Made by a program: the position numbers and the translations under genes
The notes under the pieces: model-generated
The model's input: the letters and a program-made list of their open reading frames with translations, nothing else
What the model was told of the DNA's origin: nothing
The model's database searches: none
Shown here: one piece after another, positions 45,361-55,394 of the stretch
How positions within the stretch are numbered: position 1 is the stretch's first letter
Layout: the number at the start of each line of letters is the position of its first letter
Assembly: GCF_002743375.1 (NCBI RefSeq)
Contig: NZ_PDZC01000009.1
Location: forward strand, 1-64,000
Length of the DNA: 64,000 nucleotides
Source: Sporosarcina sp. P34
GTDB taxonomy: Bacteria; Bacillota; Bacilli; Bacillales_A; Planococcaceae
Direction of reading: 5' to 3'

Positions 45361-46101
45361 ATGAGTGATCAGAAGTCTCTCGATATCAAAGCACTTGGCG
45401 ATTCTGCCATCATTATAAAATTAGGCGAAGGCATCCAACCTTCTGTCCACCAGCAAGTGAAAAACTTGTCTTTCCTTTTGGATGAATATCCATTCGACGG
45501 ATTCATCGAGTCGGTTCCGGCTTATAATAGCTTGGCGGTATACTATTCCCCGTATTTGGTGTATCAATCAACACATGGATTTCAAACAGACGGCACACCG
45601 CTGGAAAAAGTCATCGACTATATGAATACACTAGCTATCCAAATGTCCGATCTTCCCGTTACAGAAGGAAGATTAGTAGAGATCCCCGTTCTGTACGGCG
45701 GTGAATTCGGTCCCGATCTACAAATCGTGGCAGACACACATACGATGTCGATTGAAGAAGTCATTGAGATTCATACGACACCAGAATATCTCGTGTACAT
45801 GATCGGCTTCGCACCCGGTTTTCCGTTTCTAGGTGGCCTCGATGAACGGATTGCGACACCGCGAAAATTAACACCGCGGACATCGATTCATCCCGGCTCT
45901 GTTGGGATTGCTGGCAAACAAACAGGTGTCTATCCACTTGAAACACCGGGCGGCTGGCAGATTATCGGACGTACACCAACCGATCTATTCGTACCGGATA
46001 TGTCTCCACCGTCTTTATTGCAGTCGGGAGATAAAATCAAGTTTTATCCGATAACACAAGAAGAGTATGATGAGCAAAAGAAGGTGACGACATGTCAGTA
46101 A
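45361..46101 (+). CDS. pxpB: 5-oxoprolinase subunit PxpB (KipI-like)
   Basis: 246 residues, slightly long for KipI. N-terminal cyclophilin-unlike domain begins LDIKALGDSAIIIKLG. The C-terminal catalytic-like domain contains YMIGFAPGFPFLGGLDERIATPRK (about 142-165, seen in pieces), HPGSVGIAG and YPLETPGGWQIIGRTP. It forms the PxpBC complex. In B. subtilis the orthologue was first described as an inhibitor of the sporulation kinase KinA. Start ATG with AAGGAGATGTTACG upstream; 10-bp overlap with pxpC. Confidence 0.95.
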   Translation: MSDQKSLDIKALGDSAIIIKLGEGIQPSVHQQVKNLSFLLDEYPFDGFIESVPAYNSLAVYYSPYLVYQSTHGFQTDGTPLEKVIDYMNTLAIQMSDLPVTEGRLVEIPVLYGGEFGPDLQIVADTHTMSIEEVIEIHTTPEYLVYMIGFAPGFPFLGGLDERIATPRKLTPRTSIHPGSVGIAGKQTGVYPLETPGGWQIIGRTPTDLFVPDMSPPSLLQSGDKIKFYPITQEEYDEQKKVTTCQ

Positions 46102-47078
46102 ACGTATTGAATGCTGGACTTTTGACGACTATACAAGATATCGGTCGGACCGGTTCCCAAAAATTCGGTGTACTTGTAAGCGGTGCCATGGATAGCTATT
46201 CAATGCGTGTCGCGAACCTTCTTGTAGGCAATGAAGAACGAGAAGGCGTTTTCGAAATCACATTATTTGGCACGATGCTACAGTTTGAAGAAGATGCGTT
46301 GATTGCCATTACGGGCGGAGATCTTCAAACGACGATTGACGGGATACCCGTTGCGAATTGGCGGCCTCTTATTGTCAAAAAAGGCTCCATACTGAAATTC
46401 GGCTTTGCGATTGAAGGGTGTCGCGCGTATTTGGCCATTGCAGGAGGAATCGACATACCGGTTGTGATGGAAAGTAAAAGTACGTATCTGGTGGCGGGAA
46501 TTGGCGGATTTAAAGGAAGAGCACTGCAGCAAAACGATCACCTGTCGTTCGGGCAACTGACGGAATCAAACGAAAAAGTCTTTGCACGGATCGAACAACT
46601 TGGTACGCCAGACTGGGCTGTCCCCCATCATCTATTAATCAGACTGACTTCCACACAAACGATTCGAATAATTGCAGGCACTGAATATCAGTACGTTGAC
46701 GATGCGAGTAAACAACGATTGGTAAGTGAGCCGTATGTCGTCACGCCTCAATCCAATCGAATGGGCTTACGACTCGAAGGAAAAGCGCTTTTGTTAACCG
46801 AAAAAATCGAACTTCTATCGGAAGGCGTGACGTTCGGAACGATGCAACTCCCCCCTAACGGCAAGCCAATTATTTTAATGGCAGACAGACAAACTGCTGG
46901 CGGCTATCCGAAAATCGGACAAGTCATTACCGCCGACTTAGGTAGTTTATCGCAAGTGAAACCTAACGCGAAACTCTATTTCAAGCTCCTCAGCCATGCA
47001 GAAGCAGAGCGTGAACTGATCGCGAAAGAAGAACTGATTAACCAAATCAAAATCGGCATACAGCAGAAATTTCAGTAG
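46092..47078 (+). CDS. pxpC: 5-oxoprolinase subunit PxpC (KipA-like)
   Basis: 328 residues, the normal length. It opens VLNAGLLTTIQDIGRTGSQKFG and contains VSGAMDSYSMRVANLLVGN, AIAGGIDIP, SNRMGLRLEG (about 219-228) and LMADRQTAGGYPKIGQVITADL (about 257-278, seen in pieces), all family signatures. Partner of PxpB in ATP-dependent 5-oxoproline cleavage. The start lies inside pxpB with AAGAAGGTGACG upstream. Confidence 0.95.
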   Translation: MSVNVLNAGLLTTIQDIGRTGSQKFGVLVSGAMDSYSMRVANLLVGNEEREGVFEITLFGTMLQFEEDALIAITGGDLQTTIDGIPVANWRPLIVKKGSILKFGFAIEGCRAYLAIAGGIDIPVVMESKSTYLVAGIGGFKGRALQQNDHLSFGQLTESNEKVFARIEQLGTPDWAVPHHLLIRLTSTQTIRIIAGTEYQYVDDASKQRLVSEPYVVTPQSNRMGLRLEGKALLLTEKIELLSEGVTFGTMQLPPNGKPIILMADRQTAGGYPKIGQVITADLGSLSQVKPNAKLYFKLLSHAEAERELIAKEELINQIKIGIQQKFQ

Positions 47079-47084
47079 TAAAGC

Positions 47085-47130
47085 AAAAAACCTTGCATTT
47101 CAGTATGACTCCACTGAAAGACAAGGTTTC
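47085..47130. terminator. Bidirectional terminator between pxpC and kipR
   Basis: AACCTTGcaTTTCAGT and ACTGAAAgaCAAGGTT pair almost perfectly, with A6 on one side and a T-rich tail on the other. Confidence 0.85.
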
Positions 47131-47132
47131 AT

Positions 47133-47888
47133 TCATCCTGTATACCCAAGCTGCCTGGAAATTTCCAAGGCAGCTTCTTTTACTTTCGGGACGAGTATTT
47201 TTAAATTCTCTTCTTGATAATTCGCTTCAATACCCGCTATACTGATACCCGCAATGACATCACCGCTAAAATCAAAAATTGGCGCCGCCACAGCAGAAGT
47301 GAAATTCTCAAGCTCGGAATGACTAAGCGTATAGCCATTTTGTCGCGTTTCGTTGATGGATGCTAGCAGCAATTCCCGATCCGTTAAGGTTCCATTCGCA
47401 AACGGCTGTAATTCCGTTTTATCCAAATACTCGGCGATATAGCGATCAGACAGGTTGGATAAAATAATTCTCGAACAGGCACCTGCATAGAGCGGACTAC
47501 TTCTACCAATCGCCGTATACAAACGAACTTTCTGATAGGTATCGATCTTCTCCACATAAATCGCCTGATCCCCTTGGCGGACAATCAAATTAATCGCTTC
47601 CTTCACATCATTGTGAAGCTCTTCCATAATCGGATAAGCAATCTTCCGAATATCCAACCGTTTCGATACTAAACTACCGTATTTCAATAGCAACAAACCG
47701 AGACGATACTGTGAATCCGCACCCTTCTCGAGAAACTTCATTTCCTCTAGCGAAGACAGCATACGATAGACGGACGATTTCGGAATGCCGGACAGGTCGA
47801 TGATTTCTTGGAATGTGAGCGCTGGGTGATCAACGAAAAGGTTGAGTATGTCCAAGGATCGGACGACTGTTTTGTTGTTTGTGCTCAT
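47133..47888 (-). CDS. kipR: IclR-family transcriptional regulator (KipR-like)
   Basis: 251 residues. Winged HTH at about 5-65 (LTFQEIIDLSGIPKSSVYRMLSSLEEM), effector-binding IclR domain at about 75-248 (REAINLIVR-like strand, YAGACSRIILSNLS, GISIAGIEAN). In B. subtilis KipR represses the ycsFGI-kipIAR operon; here the gene is convergent to pxpBC instead of being its last member, a local rearrangement. ATG with AAAGGAGCCAAC upstream. Confidence 0.9.
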   Translation of the reverse strand: MSTNNKTVVRSLDILNLFVDHPALTFQEIIDLSGIPKSSVYRMLSSLEEMKFLEKGADSQYRLGLLLLKYGSLVSKRLDIRKIAYPIMEELHNDVKEAINLIVRQGDQAIYVEKIDTYQKVRLYTAIGRSSPLYAGACSRIILSNLSDRYIAEYLDKTELQPFANGTLTDRELLLASINETRQNGYTLSHSELENFTSAVAAPIFDFSGDVIAGISIAGIEANYQEENLKILVPKVKEAALEISRQLGYTG

Positions 47889-48115
47889 GTTGGCTCCTTT
47901 CTGATTGATAGTCTAGATCAATTTCTATATTTTGAATGAAAACTTGTATGGTTGAGTATAGCATTGAAGTGAAATGTTGCCTAGATAAAGTCTTAATTGT
48001 CTTCAGAAGACATTGTGATTCTGAAAGATATTCTGACATCTATTTTCGCTCTTTTAGTTGTGTTTTCGCTTTGGTCATATATCCGATAATTGTTTACGAT
48101 TCTTTCATTTACAAG

Positions 48116-51100
48116 TTACTTTAACATATCCAAAATTCCTTGAGGGTGCGCACCAGCTTTCGCCAATACTGATTGATTTGCCTGCATCAAAATATCATTT
48201 TTTGCTTTTTCTAAGAGTTCTTTTGCCATGTCCGCATCACGTATGCGAGATTCGGCCGCCACCAAGTTCTCGATATTCACCGAGTTGACTCGAATGACAT
48301 GATCGAGACGATTTTGGGTTGCTCCTAAATAACCGCTTTTTTCAGTCAGACTTGATATTGCCAAACTTAAGCGTTCTAATGCTTTTTCTGCACCCATCCT
48401 GTGTGAGACGGTAAGTGTATTAACCCGTAATAGTTGTTCAGATAGACGAACACGGTTGTATTCTATCGATTGATTGGAATTTGCCCCCACTTGAAAATTT
48501 AATTCTGCTTGGTCTTCCCTACGCTCTGTACGAAAAAACAAGAAGTCTCTTGCTGATCCCGCAAAACCATCAATAGGTATAGCACCATATTCTCGGTTAC
48601 TGAACTTCAATTTATTGTTATCATAACTCGCGATGATACCTGTATTTTCTATGTCTAATAGATTATTTAATTCTTCTAATAGCTGACCTTGGGAATAGTT
48701 GCCTGCGGGTATAGTAAACTTTTTTGTTATATCATCAATATCCAAAGTAAATTCATCGTTAACTCCTGCCTCTATCGTAGCTCCTTCACTTAAATCCGTA
48801 ATTCCAATTACATAAGAAGGTTTGGGATCGCCTTGTGAGTTATAGAAATACGTATACGCAGCAGTTCCCCGAACGCCTTGGATTTGATACGTTCCACTAT
48901 CATTCCGACCATCATTATGCTCGTTAAATAATAAAACAAATTTGTCCGATTTATCGTAGGAGCTAGGGGGTTTCGTATTGCTCATGCCGATTTGCGCTTT
49001 CATCAAGTCTTCTTCGAGTCCCGCTGTCTTAAGCCCTTCTTTTAACGCAGTATTAAATGCAGTGACAAATTGATTCCGCGTGTACGTATTCGGAGGAACA
49101 GTAACATCTACTTTGATCACTTCGTTGTTTTTATAAATATCAAACGTTAGTACTTCATTGATATTGGGAAAGATTTCAATAGTACTTCCAAGTGGTTGCC
49201 TTCCCAAAATATACGTTTCATCTTTACGTGTAGTATTTCCACTGTAACCATAGCCTGAATAGGTATATTCTTGTTTTCTGAAAAATTCCTCATACAACTT
49301 TCCACCCATTCCTTTAAATTCAGTACCTATGCCAGCTTCTTTACCTATAAGCTGAATACTTCCTGAACTAATTTCGAACTGGAATTTATCCAATTGTGGT
49401 AAAGTGAGCTGATCATTGATAGCTGAAACAAAGTTGTCTCGATTAGTATAAGTTCCCATTGGTACCGCAACATTAATTGTTTCTTCTCCACTTTTGCCAA
49501 TGTATGTAAAAGTGATATCATTATTACTGCTGTCAATTATGATGGGTTCATTTTTTAAGGCAGCATATCCTGTAACACTTGGCACTGTTTCTAATACTGT
49601 AGATACTTGTGTTGAATTAGGTACATTCACGAAGCGCTCCATGCCAATACCTGCTACATTTCGGAACTGCATATGTCTGCCTTGCTCATTTGAAACTAAT
49701 GCAAGGCGATTAGCACCCGTTATTTCAGCACGTACGGGTGTGTCTGCTAATTGTGCATTAATTGAAGCAACCAATGTATCCTTTGTATATGAACCAAGAC
49801 TTAGAGTAACTGTAAATTCTTCATTATTTATATAAAAGCTTAGAGTATTCTCACCGTCTGTAATCGTTAACCCGTTCGTAAGATCAATATTGCCTGTAAC
49901 TTTTGCAGAAGTTTTAGTAATTTGGGATTCACCTACAGTACCTTCCGGAGGTGGTACAGGAGCTGAAGTTGTACCTGATGTATAAGAAGGATCTACTACA
50001 CGATCCCCTCCGAAAAGTGTTTCAAATGCATTAGAGGCTACAGATTGATCGTTGAATGCAATAGTTTTCCCAGCATCAGTTGCCGCAAGGTGGATTGCTT
50101 GTTTTGCTCCCGAAGTACTTAGCTGGAATTTCAAGCTATTGTCCTCTGGTAGTAATGTATTGAGATGGGCGACTAAATCTACCGCGCCATATACTCCTTC
50201 ATCTAGAGTCAACGTAAGTTCCTCACCACCAACTTTTATCGATAGTGTATTGTTTTGATCTGTAATTACCGTCTCTGATCGTTCCTTATAATTACCATAC
50301 AATATCGCATCTGAACGTCCACCAGCATAGCTGGAGGGATTTCCAAAATACACTTCTTCACGTGTAAATAACGATTCATAGGCAGGTGACGCAGTAGATA
50401 CAGTAATTCTGGAACTACTTCCATAATAGTTACTTTCTAACTTTACTCTATTTCCACTCATACTTGCCTCAGCATCTAAACCAAGTAATTTAAATTGTGT
50501 ATTGATTCTCGATACGATTTGAGTCCCTGTTAAATTTGCCGAACCTTCCAACAATTGCAACAATGATATTTTCATAGGTGCTTGGTTATTTAATTCGATG
50601 AACAATGTATCATTTTGTCCTTTTATAAATTCTGTAGAACCTGGTTGTAAATAAGCACTTCCATAATATGTACCATTAGTTTTTGATACAGACCCAGTAT
50701 TCGATATGTCATAGAGGAAAGAGGAGATACCATCTATCTTAATCATATTTCCACTCAAGCCCGTGATTACGTATTTGTCAGATGAAATGGATATATAACG
50801 ATCTCCAAATTTATTGGCTATAATTTCGTCTTCACCTTGACTTTGTAAGTATGCATTCACAATATCAACCATTTCATCTCGCGTATAACTGACTCTTCGA
50901 TCATCAGGATGCCCAACTGTGGGTGTAGGAATAACTAGCTCAAACTTCTTAGTAGCGCCAGCATAGAAGCTCAATCTATCATTCACACCTGCAATAATTT
51001 CTAATTTATTATTGCCTGTCGAGAAATCAGTTGAGCCTACAATCATTCCAGGAGGATTACCCAATTCATATTCATAAAAAAGGAACGAACCCGGTCCTTT

Positions 51101-51787
51101 AACTTTTGTAATATCTTTATGATTTTCCACTTGGACAGATACCGAATGATCGGGTTGCACATTAAAAATGATATTTGGATAATCTTTATATACTTGTGTA
51201 TCGATTTGATCAATTAAATCTTCCACCTTCTCAAAATTGCCTTCAGGAAGCGTAACCGTATATTCATCGGGTTCTGCTACTATAACCAAACGATCATTCC
51301 AACCAGGAATCACTTGAATCGGTTGATTAAATATACGATTTCCAGTCAGTTTACTAAATGCAGGCATATGTTGATCTACTGAGTTCAATTCTCCATTGTA
51401 TTGTGCAAACTCCGTAATGTCTGAGATTGATTTCTTTAATTGTCCAAACTCTGCATCTAATTGTCTACGGTCAGAATCAGTTAAAGTATCATTTAATGAC
51501 TGGACAGTCAGCTCACGCATTCTCTGTATATGCTGTGTTACTTCTTGCACAACGCCATCCGCTGTCTGCACGTACGAGACAGCATCTTGTGTATTCATTT
51601 GAGCCCGCTCAAGCCCCCGGATTTGTGCACGCATCTTTTCACTGATAGCTAAGCCAGCCGCGTCATCCGCAGCTTTATTTATAAATAAGCCCGAACTCAG
51701 TTTTTCTAGCTGATTCTCGCTTTTCTTCATAATTTTTGTATTATCATTCCACGCACGAAGCGCTTGTAGATTGTGGTTGATTCTCAT
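48116..51787 (-). CDS. Giant modular flagellin, 1,223 aa
   Basis: Flagellin with normal ends and a huge centre. N-terminal D0/D1 (about 1-140: MRINHNLQALRAWNDN, LSSGLFINKAADDAAGLAISEKM in parts, MRELTVQSLNDTLT) and C-terminal D1/D0 (about 1095-1223: LGATQNRLDHVI, ESRIRDADMAKELLEKAK, LAKAGAHPQGILDML). Between them lie eight repeated modules of 105-135 residues starting near 162, 267, 388, 509, 643, 752, 874 and 1007. Each begins N(D/N)xLx-phi, has a GxYT-type turn, an (L/F)V..IN..L helix and an (L/I).S...G strand, like flagellin IN modules. The ATG at 51787 has GAGGGAAAAATCTATT upstream; six codons further up the frame is unsupported. Exported through the flagellum after binding FliS. Confidence 0.9.
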   Translation of the reverse strand: MRINHNLQALRAWNDNTKIMKKSENQLEKLSSGLFINKAADDAAGLAISEKMRAQIRGLERAQMNTQDAVSYVQTADGVVQEVTQHIQRMRELTVQSLNDTLTDSDRRQLDAEFGQLKKSISDITEFAQYNGELNSVDQHMPAFSKLTGNRIFNQPIQVIPGWNDRLVIVAEPDEYTVTLPEGNFEKVEDLIDQIDTQVYKDYPNIIFNVQPDHSVSVQVENHKDITKVKGPGSFLFYEYELGNPPGMIVGSTDFSTGNNKLEIIAGVNDRLSFYAGATKKFELVIPTPTVGHPDDRRVSYTRDEMVDIVNAYLQSQGEDEIIANKFGDRYISISSDKYVITGLSGNMIKIDGISSFLYDISNTGSVSKTNGTYYGSAYLQPGSTEFIKGQNDTLFIELNNQAPMKISLLQLLEGSANLTGTQIVSRINTQFKLLGLDAEASMSGNRVKLESNYYGSSSRITVSTASPAYESLFTREEVYFGNPSSYAGGRSDAILYGNYKERSETVITDQNNTLSIKVGGEELTLTLDEGVYGAVDLVAHLNTLLPEDNSLKFQLSTSGAKQAIHLAATDAGKTIAFNDQSVASNAFETLFGGDRVVDPSYTSGTTSAPVPPPEGTVGESQITKTSAKVTGNIDLTNGLTITDGENTLSFYINNEEFTVTLSLGSYTKDTLVASINAQLADTPVRAEITGANRLALVSNEQGRHMQFRNVAGIGMERFVNVPNSTQVSTVLETVPSVTGYAALKNEPIIIDSSNNDITFTYIGKSGEETINVAVPMGTYTNRDNFVSAINDQLTLPQLDKFQFEISSGSIQLIGKEAGIGTEFKGMGGKLYEEFFRKQEYTYSGYGYSGNTTRKDETYILGRQPLGSTIEIFPNINEVLTFDIYKNNEVIKVDVTVPPNTYTRNQFVTAFNTALKEGLKTAGLEEDLMKAQIGMSNTKPPSSYDKSDKFVLLFNEHNDGRNDSGTYQIQGVRGTAAYTYFYNSQGDPKPSYVIGITDLSEGATIEAGVNDEFTLDIDDITKKFTIPAGNYSQGQLLEELNNLLDIENTGIIASYDNNKLKFSNREYGAIPIDGFAGSARDFLFFRTERREDQAELNFQVGANSNQSIEYNRVRLSEQLLRVNTLTVSHRMGAEKALERLSLAISSLTEKSGYLGATQNRLDHVIRVNSVNIENLVAAESRIRDADMAKELLEKAKNDILMQANQSVLAKAGAHPQGILDMLK

Positions 51788-52292
51788 AATAGATTTTTCC
51801 CTCACTCTTCATTGGTGATTGGTGTATGATAGGCAACTTATAATTAATCAGGCTCTCTATGAAATTATTACTTATACTTCTCAAAAATAGGTATAATTAT
51901 TCATCACTTCATTAATTATACATTTCTTTTGGTGCAATACCCAACATTATTTTAGTAATATAGAAGCTGAGCAGTTTTTTATTAATACTGTTTACAATAC
52001 GATGATATTTTGTATTTTTAGTTTTTTAATAGAAAAGATCAATAAAATGACTCTACCTCGGAACAAAGCAAGCTACACTGTAAATCACCCTATAGCATCT
52101 GTCTACTTGGACATTAAATTAAGCTCAATGTATTAAAACCTACTATAATATAATCCGAATCATGTCCCATATCTCTATGCCTCTTGATATAAAGGCACTT
52201 ACATTTCTTTGCACTTTCCTGTTTTACTGCATATGCTCTAACTACACATCGTGTTACACTTAAAGTAACTATTTATAAAGGAGTCCTTCAAC
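51788..52292. other. Intergenic stretch upstream of the flagellin gene
   Basis: 505 bp, AT-rich. It must contain the flagellin promoter, but I found no good sigma-D match (TAAA-N15-GCCGATAT) on the minus strand; GCCTATCA near 51829-51836 is the closest -10 but lacks a -35. Otherwise nothing seen. Confidence 0.4.
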
Positions 52293-52991
52293 ATGCCATA
52301 CGACGTACTATTATTCGATCTAGACGATACTTTATTCGACTTTGCCGAAACAGAAAAGCATGCTCTCGGCAATACATTTAACACATTCGGACTACCAAAC
52401 GGCTTGGAAGCGTACCGTGACACATACCGCGCGATCAGCTCCGTCATCTGGGACGATCTCGAACAAGGTCGCATCACATTGGAAGAATTAAAAGTTGAAC
52501 GTTTCCGTCGGTTATTCACACAGCACGAACTACAACTAGATGCTTCTCACTTTGGAGAACTATACATCGAGAACCTAGGCTTCGAATCACATTTGATTGA
52601 CGGTGTGGAAGAGATGATTTCAAAGCTATCTGATTACCGTTTGGCGATCTTAACGAACGGTTTCACCATCGCCCAACACGCACGCATAGCCGGCTCTCCT
52701 TTACGCGATACGTTCGAAGCGATCATTGCTTCTGAAGAAACTGGCTACAAAAAGCCGCAGCCTGAGATTTTTGACTATACTTTTCAGAAACTAGGTATTA
52801 CCGATCCTTCACGTGTACTAATGATTGGTGATTCGTTGACTTCCGATATACAAGGCGGAATCAACGCAGGTATTGATACGTGCTGGTTCAATCCAGACCG
52901 ACGTGAAAACAACACAGCAATTCAGCCGACATTTGAAATTCATTCATGGGCAGATTTCAGCTTAGGACGTAAGACAGTACTACACAACTGA
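52293..52991 (+). CDS. HAD-superfamily nucleotidase, YjjG type
   Basis: 232 residues. HAD motif I LFDLDDTLFDF (about 7-17), motif II LTNGF (about 115-119), motif III Lys in GYKKPQPEIF (about 149-158) and motif IV MIGDSLTSDIQGG (about 174-186). The DDTLFDF form of motif I and a helical cap are typical of YjjG/YfnB pyrimidine 5'-nucleotidases, which dephosphorylate non-canonical nucleotides. ATG with AAAGGAGTCCTTCAAC. Monocistronic with its own terminator. Confidence 0.88.
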   Translation: MPYDVLLFDLDDTLFDFAETEKHALGNTFNTFGLPNGLEAYRDTYRAISSVIWDDLEQGRITLEELKVERFRRLFTQHELQLDASHFGELYIENLGFESHLIDGVEEMISKLSDYRLAILTNGFTIAQHARIAGSPLRDTFEAIIASEETGYKKPQPEIFDYTFQKLGITDPSRVLMIGDSLTSDIQGGINAGIDTCWFNPDRRENNTAIQPTFEIHSWADFSLGRKTVLHN

Positions 52992-53011
52992 TCTGTAACT
53001 AATCACAGCTA

Positions 53012-53042
53012 AACCCTCCAACACCTTTCGTTGGAGGGTTTA
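53012..53042 (+). terminator. Intrinsic terminator of the nucleotidase gene
   Basis: AACCCTCCAA (53012-53021) pairs perfectly with TTGGAGGGTT (53031-53040), followed by TTAAT. Confidence 0.85.
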
Positions 53043-53238
53043 ATCATGTATTAAACGGAATATTGTTTTGATGCCTGGCAACCGTTGAAAAAAAGTGCTT
53101 AGCATGATGAAATGTATGCCTATCTCCACTACGTTTTTCTGATTAGTATTTATAGCACCAAACACCGATTTGAAAGCGCATACATATTCAACTAACATAT
53201 CGCATTATATAGAAGTAATCCACCCCCTACTCAATCCG

Positions 53239-53703
53239 TTACTGTAAACAGTTTTCTTTTACCGCGTCTTCTTCCGGCAAAATAATCTTATACGGAATAG
53301 GCGAAGACAAGACAATGGATGTCGTTAACGAACCGTATGGTATGAGCCGATCGATCAACTCGCTCATTTTGGCCATGCTAGATGTAGCAGCTTTTAAGAT
53401 ATAATTTGTCGTTCCGGTCACACGGTGACATTCAAGAATCGACGTTTCTCCTTTTATTTGTTCCTCAAAATCAGCGGGCTTCTTTTTCAACTCACTCACT
53501 TGGATGAATAGTAATGTATCCAGTCCGAGTGCTTGCAATGAAAGGCGCGCAGTGAAATCTTCTATAATACCTTTCTCCTGCAGACGCGCGATACGCTCCG
53601 AAACACTTGGGCGGCTAAGAGATAATTGTTTGGATAGTTCGCTGATCGTGACGCGACTGTTTTCCTGCAATAGTTCCAATAATTTAATGTCTGTTATGTT
53701 CAA
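53239..53703 (-). CDS. Lrp/AsnC-family transcriptional regulator
   Basis: 154 residues from a TTG at 53703, eight bases after AGAGG; the GTG at 53712 overlaps that ribosome binding site. N-terminal HTH (NITDIKLLELLQENSRVTIS then ELSKQLSLSRPSVSERIARLQEKG, about 25-50), C-terminal RAM/ligand domain (about 65-140; TSILECHRVTGTTNYILKA). Divergent from the transporter and phenylalanine dehydrogenase operon, so it probably controls it in response to an amino acid, likely phenylalanine. Such regulators bind as multimers at AT-rich sites; I could not define the operator. Confidence 0.85.
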   Translation of the reverse strand: MNITDIKLLELLQENSRVTISELSKQLSLSRPSVSERIARLQEKGIIEDFTARLSLQALGLDTLLFIQVSELKKKPADFEEQIKGETSILECHRVTGTTNYILKAATSSMAKMSELIDRLIPYGSLTTSIVLSSPIPYKIILPEEDAVKENCLQ

Positions 53704-53858
53704 AAAACACACCTCTTTCCAAAATGAAGGATAAATGCATTAAAGTCGTTCAAAATTGTGTCTTTTTTGTGAAATCTACTTTTTTCTGATATGTAATTAA
53801 AGTATATCCTACTCTATTATTAAGTCAAAGGGAATCTAACAGAAAAAGGAGGTACGAA

Positions 53859-54011
53859 ATGGACCACATGTATCCCAAAAACATATGGATAAATATTTTT
53901 TCACTCACAAATGTAAGCGATTTCAAAAGGCTGAAATCCTTCACAACAAAAATTATAAAACAAAAGGAACGTGACGCATGCATACACATAATCAGTGGTC
54001 TTCTAAATTAG
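53859..54011 (+). CDS. Possible 50-codon leader ORF overlapping the transporter start
   Basis: ATG at 53859 after AGAAAAAGGAGGTACGAA, the strongest ribosome binding site in the region. The 50-residue product ([14 protein letters not shown]..., ending SGLLN) is basic in the middle and not recognised. The frame differs from the transporter and its TAG at 54009 lies 31 bp inside that gene, so ribosomes finishing it could re-initiate at 53978 or block it. It may be a leader peptide, or the ribosome binding site may be incidental. Confidence 0.35.
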   Translation: MDHMYPKNIWINIFSLTNVSDFKRLKSFTTKIIKQKERDACIHIISGLLN

Positions 54012-55333
54012 GTTTTATTTTAGCTGCGGCAGGCTCAGCTATCGGTTTAGGCGCAATATGGAAATTCCCTTATGTAGCAGGTACTAGTGGCGGTGGAGCT
54101 TTTCTATTGATCTTTTTACTTTTCACTTTTCTGATCGGACTCCCCCTTCTACTGGGTGAATTCATTATTGGACGGAGCACGCAAAAAGATGCGATCGATT
54201 CCTATAAAACCGTCGCACCGGGTACATCTTGGCACTTGATTGGAAGACTAGGAATTGTGACGTGTTTCATCCTTCTATCTTTTTACAGCGTGGTAGGCGG
54301 TTGGGTGCTCATCTACATCTGGAAAGCTGCAACTGGCAGTCTGAGCGGTCTAACGCAGACGGACTATGGAGATTTATTCGGCAATATCGTATCCAGTCCG
54401 TACGCAAGTGTAGGCGCGCAGCTTCTGTTCATGGTGATGACAACATTTGTTATCGCGAAAGGTGTGACAAGTGGGATTGAAAAGGCCAGTAAATACATGA
54501 TGCCTGCGCTGTTCGTGTTGTTTATCATCTTAACTATACGTTCATTCACTCTCGACGGGGCGATGGCAGGCGTCAGCTTTTTCCTAAAGCCGAACTTCGG
54601 TAATGTTACTTCCGAAACCATTTTGTTTGCGATGGGGCAGTCATTCTTCGCACTTAGTATCGGTGTTTCTGTCATGGTGACGTATAGTTCGTATTTATCC
54701 AAAAAGGAAAGTTTGCCGCAGTCTGCTATTTCGATCGTATTGATGAACTTGCTCGTGGCCATTCTAGCCGGTTTGGTTATTTTCCCAGCGGTCTTTGCAT
54801 TCGGTCTTGAACCGGACGCAGGTCCCACATTACTCTTTAACGTCATGCCTACCATTTTCGGGCAACTTCCGTTTGGCACATTATTCTTCCTAGCATTCCT
54901 GATTCTGTTCTTGTTCGCTGCGCTGACTTCCGCATTTTCTATGCTAGAAATTATAGTGTCGGCCACTTCCAAAGGGGATGACACGAAGAGGAAAAAATAT
55001 GCTTGGATAATCGGGGCGGCGATCTTTATTGTCGGCATTCCATCCGCATTATCGTACGGTGTACTATCAGACTTTACGATTTTCGGTATGATTCTGTTTG
55101 ATGCGTTTGACTATTTAGTAAGTAATATTCTTATGCCGCTTGGTGCGTTGTTGATCGCTATATTCATTCCATTAAAGATTTCGAAAGATCGACTCTATGA
55201 TGAATTGAAAGCCGGCTCCAATATCAGCAAAAAAATCTTTTCTGGCTGGTTTTTATTGATCCGTTATCTCGCGCCGGTAGCTATTTTAATTGTTTTTGCA
55301 GATGTGCTCGGGCTACTAAACTTCTTGAAATAA
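53978..55333 (+). CDS. Neurotransmitter:sodium symporter (SNF) family amino acid transporter
   Basis: 451 residues with 11 or 12 membrane segments. The family opening [30 protein letters not shown] (about 5-34, in pieces) provides the sodium and substrate site in helix 1 ([13 protein letters not shown]), as in LeuT/MhsT. Helix 6/8 region [11 protein letters not shown] and [15 protein letters not shown] are also typical. Such transporters import amino acids with sodium; MhsT-type members prefer hydrophobic and aromatic ones. Gene order (upstream of phenylalanine dehydrogenase, beside Lrp) suggests phenylalanine uptake. ATG at 53978 with AAAGGAACGTGACGC. Confidence 0.88.
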   Translation: MHTHNQWSSKLGFILAAAGSAIGLGAIWKFPYVAGTSGGGAFLLIFLLFTFLIGLPLLLGEFIIGRSTQKDAIDSYKTVAPGTSWHLIGRLGIVTCFILLSFYSVVGGWVLIYIWKAATGSLSGLTQTDYGDLFGNIVSSPYASVGAQLLFMVMTTFVIAKGVTSGIEKASKYMMPALFVLFIILTIRSFTLDGAMAGVSFFLKPNFGNVTSETILFAMGQSFFALSIGVSVMVTYSSYLSKKESLPQSAISIVLMNLLVAILAGLVIFPAVFAFGLEPDAGPTLLFNVMPTIFGQLPFGTLFFLAFLILFLFAALTSAFSMLEIIVSATSKGDDTKRKKYAWIIGAAIFIVGIPSALSYGVLSDFTIFGMILFDAFDYLVSNILMPLGALLIAIFIPLKISKDRLYDELKAGSNISKKIFSGWFLLIRYLAPVAILIVFADVLGLLNFLK

Positions 55334-55394
55334 CTAGATCGATTGCTGATACTTTTTGCAAGTTGACAGCAATAAAATAGAGGGGGAAATTATT

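Noticed and set aside
51806-51840. Sigma-D promoter for the flagellin gene at GCCTATCA
   Set aside because: Two mismatches in the -10 and no TAAA-like -35 at the correct distance.
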